Assembly (NCBI RefSeq): GCF_028748185.1
Contig: NZ_CP118164.1
Location: 372,001 to 436,000, forward strand
Source of the DNA: Bremerella sp. P1
Lineage (GTDB): Bacteria > Planctomycetota > Planctomycetia > Pirellulales > Pirellulaceae
Direction of reading: 5' to 3'
Length of the DNA stretch: 64,000 bases
Within the stretch, counting starts at the first letter, position 1, and each line of letters begins with the position of its first letter. Positions 52,893-61,312 of the stretch are shown in pieces. Position numbers and translations under genes: made by a program. The notes under the pieces are model-generated. The model made no database searches, was not told where the DNA came from, and saw only the letters and a program-made list of their open reading frames with translations.

Positions 52893-53357
52893 TCATGCAA
52901 GCGATGATTTGTCCAATGCTGTGGAAATAAGTGACTGCTTTTCACTTTCTTTCAACGCCGACCATGTTTCATGAGTGACATGAGGTACCTCTTTTTCGAC
53001 ATACTTCGGAGGTTCAATTGATTCCCAGACGATGATTTTTCTTTGCTTGCAATGCGTACAGCGTGCTTTGAGGCCAATGTGAAAATCGTGTCCTTTTGAA
53101 TCCTTATCGCATGCAACACCAAACACATTATTTAGCACATCGGCACGTTTGAACTGATCGAGCGATTCAGCACGAGGATCATTCCCGATCAATCGATCGA
53201 CTTCCGTGAATGTCGGGTCGAGATTCGCATTCAAATAGCGCATCTCTCCTGACTCCGAACGCATTAAGAATTCGCCGTAAGCTAGTCCACTAATTACCGG
53301 AGCCTCGTACGATTGACCGCATGCTCCACAGTGATATCGAAAAACTTGCAATCTCAT
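52893..53357 (-). CDS. Hypothetical protein with two CxxC pairs
   Basis: 154 residues. MRLQVFRYHCGACGQSYEAP at the N-terminus and LKARCTHCKQRKIIVWESIE in the second half give two CxxC pairs about 85 residues apart, probably binding one zinc. The part between (YGEFLMRSESGEMRYLNANLDPTFTEVDRLIGNDP) is acidic. I do not know the family. The gene sits between two identical direct copies of the 57-nt repeat (E and F), only about 80 and 57 bases from its ends, which makes it look like a cassette. Cytoplasmic. Confidence 0.7.
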   Translation of the reverse strand: MRLQVFRYHCGACGQSYEAPVISGLAYGEFLMRSESGEMRYLNANLDPTFTEVDRLIGNDPRAESLDQFKRADVLNNVFGVACDKDSKGHDFHIGLKARCTHCKQRKIIVWESIEPPKYVEKEVPHVTHETWSALKESEKQSLISTALDKSSLA

Positions 53358-53413
53358 TGGGCTGGTGAAACAAACTGAGGGTTCAAGATATCGTTAAAGT
53401 TGTCCAGAATCGG

Positions 53414-53470
53414 GCTGGGTGGCACTGGCAGATAGTCAAATCTTTGTGTGCCACTGGCCTCTGGCCAGTG
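53414..53470 (+). repeat. 57-nt composite repeat, copy F
   Basis: Identical to copy E including the 16-nt spacer. Direct orientation, 656 bases apart, with the 52893-53357 gene between. The identity of a non-coding spacer points to recent duplication or recombination. Confidence 0.9.
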
Positions 53471-53884
53471 CGAATTAGGTACCGATACTCTAATCGGAAA
53501 CCGGCTACGATTCACAGGCAGTGGGTTGAGGTTAACCAGAAGACTTGCGCTCGCTCAGGGTCAGACATGGGTTAGGCGGAGCAGCAAGAAACGATAAAAC
53601 GCCCAGAGCTCTCCCTCTCGGCGTTTGTCGTTAACTGGCTTATCAGCGGAAATTCCGCTTTAAAGAAACGCTCCCCGGGATAGGACAACTTAACATAACC
53701 AGTTCGCCTGGGTGGCTTACTTGCCGCGATAGAACTGACAGATGATCAAGTCAGGTAATCTATAACGACGCCCTTACGTTGAAACCCGTTTTCGCGGCTG
53801 TTTTTCCGATAAGAGTAATACGAAGCCAGACGCGAAAGATGCTGGCATTTCGCATAAAACTTATGGAAATTAAGGCGGGCAGTC
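53471..53884. other. Non-coding gap with two hairpins
   Basis: About 410 bases without a gene. At 53597-53626 arms AAACGCC/GGCGTTT and at 53645-53659 AGCGGAA/TTCCGCT form stems; the second is followed by TTAAAG. One or both may be transcription ends. The right part should carry the promoter of the Cys-rich outer-membrane gene. Confidence 0.45.
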
Positions 53885-54898
53885 ATGAGACTCACTGGTG
53901 GAATTACAGCGGCCATCTTATTCACGGCCATTTCTTTGAGCGGCGCAGCTGCTTCGGTGGACGCCGGAGAATTGTACGAACCGTGTGATCTGTCCTGTGC
54001 CTCTTGCTGTGCGACCGACGGTTGCGGCGGCTGTTCGTCTTGCTGCGGTTGCGACGCAAGCCTGCTCGATTGTCTGCATCCGAGCGATCACTGCTTCGAC
54101 GACTTCATCAGTCCGATGATCAACTTCGTGTTCTTCGAAGATCCGCGGACGGTGACCGAACTTCGTCCTATCTTCGTGAATCACTGGGTACCGAACACGA
54201 TCGGTAACGGCATTGCTGCTGGCGGTAACGTTCAGTTGTATGCGGCCCAGTTCCGTGTTGCATTGACGGACCGCTTGAGCGTCATCGCGACCAAAGACGG
54301 TTTCATTGTCGATAACACCAATGGCACGCTCGACGCGATCCTGGACGATGGTTGGGCTGATGTCTCGGCGGGTCTGAAGTACAACCTGCTGCGGGACCCT
54401 TGCTGCGGAACGCTTCTGTCGACTGGTTTCACGTACGAACTTCCTGTTGGCAGCAGCGACGCTTTGCAAGCCCAAGGGGACGGCGAGTTCCACCTGTTTT
54501 TGACCGGTGGTCAACGTTTGTGGGACGGTGATGCTCACGTGCTGTCGAGCATCGGCTATCGTTTGCCAGTCGACTCGAGCGTGTCGACCTCGGCGATTCA
54601 CTGGTCGAACCACTTTGACGTGCGACTGACCGAGAAGGTTTACCTGTTCACCGAGCTTGCCTGGTGGCACTGGACCGATGATGCTTCCAACGGGGCCTCG
54701 CTGGGCGTGGCTGGTGCCGACCTGTTCAACCTGAGCGTGGACGACGTTGCTGGTAACAACCTGGTGACGCAGAACGTCGGTATGCGATTCAAGCCGACTG
54801 GCAACGTAGAAACGGGTATCGCCTATGAATTCCCATTGACCGGGTTCAAAGACATCACCGATAGCCGCCTGACGGTCGATATGATCCTGCGATACTAA
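53885..54898 (+). CDS. Cys-rich secreted outer-membrane barrel-like protein
   Basis: 337 residues. A signal peptide (GITAAILFTAISLSGAAAS) is followed by a segment with 11 Cys in 38 residues (CDLSCASCC, CGGCSSCCGC, CLHPSDHC). From residue ~80 on, beta strands of the outer-membrane type appear: ELRPIFVNHWVPN, NVQLYAAQFRVALTDRLSVIATKDGF, LLSTGFTYELPVG, HWSNHFDVRLTEKVYLFTELAWW, LTVDMILRY with a terminal aromatic residue. It resembles planctomycete 'outer membrane transport' barrels. The Cys cluster would form disulfides or bind metal outside the cell. A strong terminator follows. Role unknown. Confidence 0.8.
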   Translation: MRLTGGITAAILFTAISLSGAAASVDAGELYEPCDLSCASCCATDGCGGCSSCCGCDASLLDCLHPSDHCFDDFISPMINFVFFEDPRTVTELRPIFVNHWVPNTIGNGIAAGGNVQLYAAQFRVALTDRLSVIATKDGFIVDNTNGTLDAILDDGWADVSAGLKYNLLRDPCCGTLLSTGFTYELPVGSSDALQAQGDGEFHLFLTGGQRLWDGDAHVLSSIGYRLPVDSSVSTSAIHWSNHFDVRLTEKVYLFTELAWWHWTDDASNGASLGVAGADLFNLSVDDVAGNNLVTQNVGMRFKPTGNVETGIAYEFPLTGFKDITDSRLTVDMILRY

Positions 54899-54926
54899 AA
54901 CGCGAACACTCCAATTCCGCCGCCAA

Positions 54927-54956
54927 AGCCGCTTGAGTCATCAAGCGGCTTTTTTT
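54927..54956 (+). terminator. Intrinsic terminator of the Cys-rich barrel gene
   Basis: AGCCGCTTGA and TCAAGCGGCT (perfect 10-nt arms, 4-nt loop) followed by TTTTTT. Thirty bases after the stop codon. Confidence 0.9.
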
Positions 54957-55019
54957 ATGCAATAATTGATTCGCTGCGACTGACTCGCCACGTGTCGATT
55001 CCCTTCCAAGGACCCTCTC

Positions 55020-55280
55020 ATGAAGAAACTTGCTGCGATTAGTGTTGCGTTCGTTTTGCTGTCGGCAGGCGTTGTTTTGGCTATCACCGAAAGCCAGGCA
55101 ACGGTCGCCCCAGTTCTACAAGAGTTGAAAATGAAGCCGATCCCCAGCAAGGTGATTGGTGGACCTCAGAAGTATGAGATTACCGACGAAACGATCGAGT
55201 TTCTGACCAAGGCCAAGAAGTCAGGGAAGGTCGTCGTGCTAAAATCGGATGGTTCGATTGAACTGGTGAAGGGCAAGTAG
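55020..55280 (+). CDS. Small secreted hypothetical protein
   Basis: 86 residues: a signal peptide (MKKLAAISVAFVLLSAGVVLA) and a short mature part (VAPVLQELKMKPIPSKVIGGPQKYEI, then TIEFLTKAKKSGKVVVLKSDGSIELVKGK). It is acidic then basic, with no Cys. A ribosome site AAGGA lies 9 bases before the ATG. I see no known family. Starts about 65 bases after the terminator of the barrel gene, so it has its own promoter. May be periplasmic or surface-associated. Confidence 0.7.
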   Translation: MKKLAAISVAFVLLSAGVVLAITESQATVAPVLQELKMKPIPSKVIGGPQKYEITDETIEFLTKAKKSGKVVVLKSDGSIELVKGK

Positions 55281-55372
55281 AGCTCACTTCGCCGTGCCCC
55301 CGCCCGCGAACCTGGCAGACCTGATGCTTGTCATCGGAATTGGCTTCGCCCACTTCCTGTTCCGAGTAGTGC

Positions 55373-56353
55373 ATGAACGATCAGCAGTTCCTGACAGCAT
55401 TTGAATCTTGCACGCTTCCTCAAGAAGAGTGGACGCATTTGGCGCACGTTCGCGCGGCGGTGCTGATTGCCTCGCAAAATACGTGGCCTGAAGCGGTCCG
55501 CTTGATGCGTTCGCGGATTCAGGCCTATAACGCGGCGACCAATACGCCAGAGGAGCTTGAGCGAGGCTATCACGAAACGCTGACCCTGGCATTCATGCGG
55601 CTGATCTACACGGCTTGCCAGAAGGATGGCAGTTTCACCAATGCGGCCGCATTCATGGATCGGCATCCGGAACTGCTCGAGAAGAAGGCCATCCTGCGTT
55701 ACTATTCGCGCGAGCGAATCTTAACATGGGACGCGAAGCAGCGGTTCGTCCCGCCTGATATTCAACCCCTTCCCAATTTGATAGGCGAAACGATGCCTGA
55801 GCATCTGACGTTAGAGCAGCTCCACGACGGTCTTCCCCATATCCAAGAGTCGCCGACCGACGATGGCAAGCTGGATGCGATCGTCATACGCCCCAAAACC
55901 GACGAGCGAAGCCAGTTGGCCTTCTGCGAACTAAGCCTCGAAGGTGGCGTGCATGGCGACAACTGGGCGCTGGGCTGTTGGAAATCGCTGCCGGACGGTT
56001 CGCCTCATCCCGACGTCCAAATCGCCATCACGAACTCGCGAGCGATCGACCTGATCGCAGGAGACACAGGGCGATGGGCACTGGCCGGAGACAATCTTTA
56101 CGTCGACTTCGATTTGTCGGAAGACAACCTCTCGGCCGGCCAGCAACTGGCGATCGGGGACGTCGTGCTGGAAATCACTGAGATCCCGCACAACGGCTGC
56201 AAGAAGTTTTCAGACCGTTTCGGAAGCGATGCCCTGAAGTTCGTCAACTCTGCCGTAGGCAAACAACTGCATCTGCGCGGCATCTATGCCCGGGTGGTGA
56301 AGTCGGGCATCGTGCGTGTGGGCGATCGTATTCGGAAGTTATCAGCCACTTAA
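55373..56353 (+). CDS. Fusion of a helical domain and a MOSC-type domain
   Basis: 326 residues. Residues 1-~125 are a helical domain with EWTHLAHVRAAVLIA, ELERGYHETLTLAFMRLIYTAC and KAILRYYSRERIL; this part matches a widespread family of unknown function that I cannot name. From ~155 on is a MOSC-like beta barrel (LDAIVIRPKTDERSQL, SLEGGVHGDNWALG, VQIAITNSRAIDLIAG, LYVDFDLSEDNLSAGQQLAIGDVVLEITEIPHNGCKKF) with the conserved Cys in NGCKKF. MOSC domains act in molybdenum-cofactor sulfuration and similar transfers. The fusion is unusual; the role is not known. No Moco gene lies nearby. Confidence 0.8.
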   Translation: MNDQQFLTAFESCTLPQEEWTHLAHVRAAVLIASQNTWPEAVRLMRSRIQAYNAATNTPEELERGYHETLTLAFMRLIYTACQKDGSFTNAAAFMDRHPELLEKKAILRYYSRERILTWDAKQRFVPPDIQPLPNLIGETMPEHLTLEQLHDGLPHIQESPTDDGKLDAIVIRPKTDERSQLAFCELSLEGGVHGDNWALGCWKSLPDGSPHPDVQIAITNSRAIDLIAGDTGRWALAGDNLYVDFDLSEDNLSAGQQLAIGDVVLEITEIPHNGCKKFSDRFGSDALKFVNSAVGKQLHLRGIYARVVKSGIVRVGDRIRKLSAT

Positions 56354-56500
56354 GCGGGGTATCAAAGCGGGAACGCTGCAGGAAAACGAGTTTCTTGGGC
56401 AAGTTTGCCTGATTTTCCCGTAAGATATCAGGGGCAACGACAAGAAATAGGTACAGCCACTTCGGTACCTAACCTTCCCCCCACCTCATCTTCGGTCGCC

Positions 56501-57856
56501 ATGATTCAACGCACCTTGCTGATAGTCGCTCTACTTTCCTGCTTCGCTGCAAACACCTTCGCTGCCGATACCAAGCAGCCCAACATCATTTACATCATGC
56601 TGGACGACGCCGGGTACAACGACTTCGGCGCAATGGGCTCGAAGCATGTGCAAACGCCGGCCTTCGACCAGATGGCTGCTGAAGGGATGCGTTTCACCGA
56701 TCATTACAGCGGCTCGGCCGTCTGCGCCCCGACGCGTTGCGTGCTGATGACTGGCCTGCACACCGGGCATTGCCGCCGACGCGACAACCAGGCCAAAGCC
56801 AATCGCGACAAGACGGATGACAACGGCTTGGTCTTCTTGCAGGACGAAGACGTTACGGTGGCGGAAGTCATGCAGAAGGCGGGCTACGTAACCGGTGGGA
56901 TCGGCAAGTGGGGGCTCGGCAACCCGGGCTTTGATGGTTCGCCTGACAAGCAGGGCTTCGATCACTTCCTGGGCTACCTCGATCAGGTTCACGCCCATTC
57001 GTATTACACCGACTGGCTGTGGAACGATGGCAAGCGGATGGAGACCGGCAAGCGTTACTCGCACTATTTCTTCGAAGAAGACACCCTGCGTTTCATCCGC
57101 GAAAACCAAAGCAAGCCGTTCTTCCTTTATCTGCCGTACACCTTGCCGCACGGCAAATACGAAATCCCGGCCGATGATCCGGCCTGTCAAATCTACAAAG
57201 ACAAGAAGTGGCCACAGCAGGTCAAGAACTACGCGGCGATGATCACCCGCGCCGACATGACCGTGGCCAAGATCCTGGACCTGCTGAAAGAACTCGATAT
57301 CGACGACAACACGATTGTGTTCTACACCTCAGACAACGGCCCCAACCCGCCGTTCTTGAAAGACCTCAAGTCGAACGCTCCTTTCAGCGGCATCAAACGC
57401 AGCTTGAAGGAAGGGGGCATTCGCGCGGCGATGACCGTTCGTTGGCCCGGCGTTGTCCCGGCTGGCGAAACAAGCGACTTCGTGTGGGACATGCGCGACG
57501 TTTTTCCAACTGCGTGCGATCTGGCCGGGGTCGATGCTCCTGGGCACCTTGATGGGATCTCGGTACTGCCGACTCTGAAAGGAGAATCGCAAGCAGGACA
57601 TCCGCATCTGTACTGGGAATTCCCGGTCCGCTCGCAACAGGCCGTGCGAATGGGCAAGTGGAAGGGCTACCGCGAAGGCACCAAGTCGCCGCTTGAGTTG
57701 TTTGACCTGACCAGCGATCCTGCCGAGACGAACAACCTGGCCAGTAAGCACCCCCAGATCGTGCAGCAAATCGAAACGATCATGGCCCAGTCGCATGTCC
57801 CCAGCGAATTCTGGCCGCTGGACTCCGGCAACAAAAAAGGGAAAATGAAGCGGTAA
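56501..57856 (+). CDS. Secreted Cys-type sulfatase
   Basis: 451 residues from MIQRTLLIVALLSCFAANTFA, a signal peptide; a longer upstream frame has no supporting feature. Metal site DD at 35-36 (MLDDAGYND), formylglycine motif CAPTR at 75-79, GGIGKWGLG, YTSDNGPNPPF, and the late KMGKWKGYREG-like segment (RMGKWKGYREG). It cleaves sulfate esters, likely in sulfated polysaccharide use. It heads a plus-strand run with an esterase-like and an M14-type gene, 33 and 89 bases apart, suggesting a shared role in breaking down one substrate. Confidence 0.93.
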   Translation: MIQRTLLIVALLSCFAANTFAADTKQPNIIYIMLDDAGYNDFGAMGSKHVQTPAFDQMAAEGMRFTDHYSGSAVCAPTRCVLMTGLHTGHCRRRDNQAKANRDKTDDNGLVFLQDEDVTVAEVMQKAGYVTGGIGKWGLGNPGFDGSPDKQGFDHFLGYLDQVHAHSYYTDWLWNDGKRMETGKRYSHYFFEEDTLRFIRENQSKPFFLYLPYTLPHGKYEIPADDPACQIYKDKKWPQQVKNYAAMITRADMTVAKILDLLKELDIDDNTIVFYTSDNGPNPPFLKDLKSNAPFSGIKRSLKEGGIRAAMTVRWPGVVPAGETSDFVWDMRDVFPTACDLAGVDAPGHLDGISVLPTLKGESQAGHPHLYWEFPVRSQQAVRMGKWKGYREGTKSPLELFDLTSDPAETNNLASKHPQIVQQIETIMAQSHVPSEFWPLDSGNKKGKMKR

Positions 57857-57889
57857 CCTGCCGCTACTCCTTCCCCCAGAAAGCCTGCC

Positions 57890-58960
57890 ATGATTCGCTG
57901 CTTCGTCTCGCTGTTCCTATGCGCGCTTTCCCTTTCAACGCTTGCCGCACAAGACGTCCCTTGGCTGGCCGAAGTCACAACGCCACCGGAAGACATCGCG
58001 ACCAAAGACCAAGCCGAGCAAACTCCCAACAACGGATCGCAGGCATGGGAAAGTCAGCGAAACAAACTCCGCGATCAGTGGAAGACGTTTCTTGGTGCGT
58101 ACTCGTTTCCCGAACTTCCTTTGAAGTTGGAAACCCTCGAAGAAGAACGCCTGGAACATTGCACCCGGCGATTGGTTCGCTATCAAGCGGAACCAGGACG
58201 AACCGTACGGGCCTATCTGCTGTTTCCTCACGACCATGCAGACGCCAAGCTACCGGCGGTCGTCGCGTTTCATGGAACGAACCCACGTACGTTTGACAAA
58301 CTGGTTGGCCTCGATGCCGAGCCAGAACGTCACATGGGGCTGCGGCTGGCGAAGCAAGGTTTCGTGGTGATCTGTCCGGAGAACTTTTTGTGGGAACAGG
58401 ACTCGTACAAGGCCTCGACCGCGGCGGCCCTGAAGCCCCATCCCGGCAGCAAAGGAATGGCCGTGATGCTGGCCGATGGCATGCGAGCCGTCGATGTGCT
58501 GCTCTCGCTGGATAACGTCGATCCCAAGAAGATCGGAGCCTACGGACACTCGCTCGGGGCGAAGGAAGCATTGTACCTGGCAGCTATGGACGATCGCATC
58601 TGCGCGGCGGTTGCCAGTGAAGGCGGTATCGAGATTGGCTTCAGTAACTGGGATGCCGTGTGGTACCTGGGAAGCGATGTTAATAAGGAAGGCTTCACGC
58701 GCAAACACGAAGAACTCGTCTCGCTGATCGCCGGGCGACCGTTTCTGGTGTTGGGCGGCGAAACAGGCCGCGGCTGCGCCGATGGCGAGCGTAGCTGGCC
58801 GGCACTCTGCGCCGGGCAAAAGGTGTGGCAGGCCTTTTATCCAGAACCGGTACGCATCGGATTGCTAAATCATGGACAAGGTCACGCACTGCCATGGGAT
58901 GCCGGTGAAAAGGTAATCCAGTGGCTAGTAGCTTACGTGGCAGGTCGCCCAGGGGAGTAG
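57890..58960 (+). CDS. Secreted dienelactone hydrolase/acetyl xylan esterase-like enzyme
   Basis: 356 residues with a signal peptide (CFVSLFLCALSLSTLAAQ). The alpha/beta-hydrolase core has AVVAFHGTNPRTFD (oxyanion strand), IGAYGHSLGAKEALYLA with the nucleophile Ser in GHSLG, and a late LLNHGQGHALPWDAG with the catalytic His. It resembles the planctomycete group of esterases annotated as acetyl xylan esterase or dienelactone hydrolase. Follows the sulfatase by 33 bases and is probably co-transcribed; it may remove acyl groups from the same sulfated substrate. Confidence 0.87.
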   Translation: MIRCFVSLFLCALSLSTLAAQDVPWLAEVTTPPEDIATKDQAEQTPNNGSQAWESQRNKLRDQWKTFLGAYSFPELPLKLETLEEERLEHCTRRLVRYQAEPGRTVRAYLLFPHDHADAKLPAVVAFHGTNPRTFDKLVGLDAEPERHMGLRLAKQGFVVICPENFLWEQDSYKASTAAALKPHPGSKGMAVMLADGMRAVDVLLSLDNVDPKKIGAYGHSLGAKEALYLAAMDDRICAAVASEGGIEIGFSNWDAVWYLGSDVNKEGFTRKHEELVSLIAGRPFLVLGGETGRGCADGERSWPALCAGQKVWQAFYPEPVRIGLLNHGQGHALPWDAGEKVIQWLVAYVAGRPGE

Positions 58961-59049
58961 TCACGGTTTTGGTTTCATAACAGCCAAAATGCGTGCTACG
59001 ATAGTCGCTCTGCCATCGATTCACGCCTGCCACCCAGGGAGCCTTCCTA

Positions 59050-60240
59050 ATGCGCTGCCTTGCGATTCTCGTCCTGTTTCTATTTGGTTACGCCAACGTG
59101 CTTTTGGCTGGGGAACTTCGCATCGATAGCGACTTCTCTGGCGGGTCGGCGAAGGTGATCGAGATTGACCAAGAGAAGCGTCTTGTTCGGATCGAGCCTG
59201 AGGCGAATCCGCAGCGGGGCTGGGAGTGCTGGTGGTACTTTCAGGTCAGCGGTATCGAGCCAGGTGAAACGATCACGCTCGATGTGGGCAACGCCCCGTG
59301 GGCGACGCCTGATCAAGCGGCGGTAAGCACTGACAACATCACCTGGCAGCAAACAGCCCCAGGCAAACGAGACGGCAAGCGGATCGTCTACCGGCACAAG
59401 GCCGACGGCGAGACTTGCTGGTTCGCGTGGGGGCCGCCGTTTCGTGTGGAAGATGCTCAGCGCTTGGTCAAAGAGTCAGCCCAGAGCAGTCCGCATGCAA
59501 CCGCCTTCGAGCTATGCCAAACACGTGCCGGTCGGCCGGTTCCTGCTCTGCGAGTCCAAGAAGAAGGCGTCCCCAACAAACAGCGCAAAGGGATCTGGAT
59601 TCAAGCTCGACAACATGCCTGGGAGTCTGGCTCGAGTTGGGTTTGCCAAGGCCTGGTACATTGGCTGCTCAGTGACGATCCACGTGCCAGCGTCCTGCGG
59701 CAAAAGTCGCGGATCACGATCGTACCGGTGATGGACATCGACAACGTGGCGATCGGGGCAGGGGGGAAGAACCAGATCCCACAAGATCACAACCGGGACT
59801 GGAGCGACCAGCCTCACTGGAACAGTGTGAAAGTCGCTCAGCAGCAGATCCTCGAACAGGACAAGGCCGGAACGTTCGACCTGTTTGTCGATCTTCACAA
59901 TCCCGGTGCCAATGATAAAAAGCCATACTTCTACACCACAACAACCGATCAACTTACCGACGAGGGAAAGAGCAACCTGGAACACTTCCTGGCGACCTCG
60001 CAACTGGAGATCACCGGTCCCTTAGCTTTCAAAGGGGAAACGCGCGAGTCAGGCCCCAGCTATGACAAAAATTGGACCAAGATCAGTAAGAACTGGGTGA
60101 CCAAGCACACGGCCGACCGCGTCGTTGCCGTAACGCTCGAGACTTCTTGGAATACGCCCAATAGCCACCAAGGGGGCTACATGACGGTCGGTCGCCAACT
60201 GGGCATGGCCATCGAACGTTACTTTCGCACGATGCCATAA
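59050..60240 (+). CDS. Secreted M14-type metallocarboxypeptidase
   Basis: 396 residues with a signal peptide ending at VLLAG. An N-terminal beta domain (residues ~22-145, WWYFQVSGIEPGETITLDVGNA) is that of the cytosolic carboxypeptidase (CCP/Nna1)-like M14 subfamily. Zinc ligands: His 189 and Glu 192 in QARQHAWESG, and His 283 in VDLHNPG. HNRDW (247-251) supplies substrate-binding Asn/Arg, and Glu 364 in TLETSW is the catalytic base. It removes C-terminal residues of peptides, or possibly glycan-linked amide bonds. It follows the esterase by 89 bases in the sulfatase series. Confidence 0.88.
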   Translation: MRCLAILVLFLFGYANVLLAGELRIDSDFSGGSAKVIEIDQEKRLVRIEPEANPQRGWECWWYFQVSGIEPGETITLDVGNAPWATPDQAAVSTDNITWQQTAPGKRDGKRIVYRHKADGETCWFAWGPPFRVEDAQRLVKESAQSSPHATAFELCQTRAGRPVPALRVQEEGVPNKQRKGIWIQARQHAWESGSSWVCQGLVHWLLSDDPRASVLRQKSRITIVPVMDIDNVAIGAGGKNQIPQDHNRDWSDQPHWNSVKVAQQQILEQDKAGTFDLFVDLHNPGANDKKPYFYTTTTDQLTDEGKSNLEHFLATSQLEITGPLAFKGETRESGPSYDKNWTKISKNWVTKHTADRVVAVTLETSWNTPNSHQGGYMTVGRQLGMAIERYFRTMP

Positions 60241-60252
60241 GTTTTCAGCGAA

Positions 60253-61293
60253 CTACTTCGGTGGCGAGAACTGACTGACGAGCGATTGCTTTTTGTCGTC
60301 CGCCTCGAAGACATGCAGCCCGTAGCGCTGGGCGAGATCCTCGAAGACTTTGATTCCGCGAACGCTGTTGCCTTTGACGTCGAGCTTCGGCGAGAAGGTG
60401 CCGATGCCTCCCTGACCAGGAATCACGGCCACGATACCACCGCCGACGCCGCTCTTGGCCGGGATGCCGATTCGATAAGCCCATTCGCCAGCGTAGTCGT
60501 ACATACCGCAGGTATGCATCACACTGAGCAGGTCTTTGACGTACTCGGCATCAATCGCTCGCACGCCTGTGATCGGGTTCACGCCGCCGTTAGCTAAGGT
60601 CGCTCCCATCACCGCCAGATCATGGCAGGTTACCAGCAAGCTGCACTGCTGAAAGTAAAGCTCGAGCGTTTCATCGAGTTGATCGCTCACCATGTCAAAG
60701 TTGAGCATCAAGTGCCCGATCGCACGATTCCGGTGACCGGTCATCCGCTCGGACGTAAAGACCGAGTTGTCGACGTAAACGGTGCGTCCACAGTAGCGGC
60801 TGAACATATCGATCGTCCGCGTGACCCGCTCGGGATAGTCCTTCCCTTTGACCAGGTCGGCGGCCGCGATTGCTCCGGCGTTGATCATCGGGTTGAACGG
60901 TCGATTAGCGACTTGATCGAGCGTGATGGAATTGAAGGCCTCGCCAATCGGCTGCACGCCAATCTTGGAAAGCACGTGTTCTCGACCATGATCTTCCAGG
61001 GCGAGTCCAAACATGAACGGTTTCGAGGCGGACTGAATCGTGAACTGCTGATCGCTGTCGCCAACATCAATGGCCTGACCTTCGACAGAGACCGCCGAAA
61101 TTCCAAACCACGCCGGGTTGGCCTTGGCCAGTTCCGGAATGTAGCTGGCAACCTCACCATCGTCGACCGACGCGTATTTGGAATGGATCTCACGCAGTAC
61201 TTCCCGCAAAGGAGATGCAGCAGACTTCATCCGCGTGAGCAAAGCATCCAAGTGCGAGGGGGACTCACCGGTGCCGTTTTGAGACGAGTTCAT
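60253..61293 (-). CDS. glsA: Glutaminase A
   Basis: 346 residues; it hydrolyses glutamine to glutamate and ammonia. The beta-lactamase-type active site SASKPF holds the catalytic Ser-x-x-Lys. VANRPFNPMINAGAIAA with the essential Asn and Ser/Tyr pair region MLNFDMVSDQ, DLAVMGATLANGGVNPITG, and GIPAKSGVGGGIVAVIPGQGGIGTFSPKLD are family features. Slightly longer than the ~308-residue E. coli type, mainly at the N-terminus. It begins 19 bases after the MinD-like gene stop, so is in the same transcript. Convergent with the M14 gene. Confidence 0.95.
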   Translation of the reverse strand: MNSSQNGTGESPSHLDALLTRMKSAASPLREVLREIHSKYASVDDGEVASYIPELAKANPAWFGISAVSVEGQAIDVGDSDQQFTIQSASKPFMFGLALEDHGREHVLSKIGVQPIGEAFNSITLDQVANRPFNPMINAGAIAAADLVKGKDYPERVTRTIDMFSRYCGRTVYVDNSVFTSERMTGHRNRAIGHLMLNFDMVSDQLDETLELYFQQCSLLVTCHDLAVMGATLANGGVNPITGVRAIDAEYVKDLLSVMHTCGMYDYAGEWAYRIGIPAKSGVGGGIVAVIPGQGGIGTFSPKLDVKGNSVRGIKVFEDLAQRYGLHVFEADDKKQSLVSQFSPPK

Positions 61294-61312
61294 AGAGCTT
61301 TCCCCACCTCGA

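Noticed and set aside
52706-52945. N-terminal extension of the MORN-like protein.
   Set aside because: It translates the 57-nt repeat and overlaps the neighbouring gene; AGGAGG and a signal peptide support the start at 52705.
51251-53884. Integron cassette array.
   Set aside because: The repeats resemble spacers between cassettes, but no integrase and no canonical attC core sites are visible, so I report only a cassette-like array.
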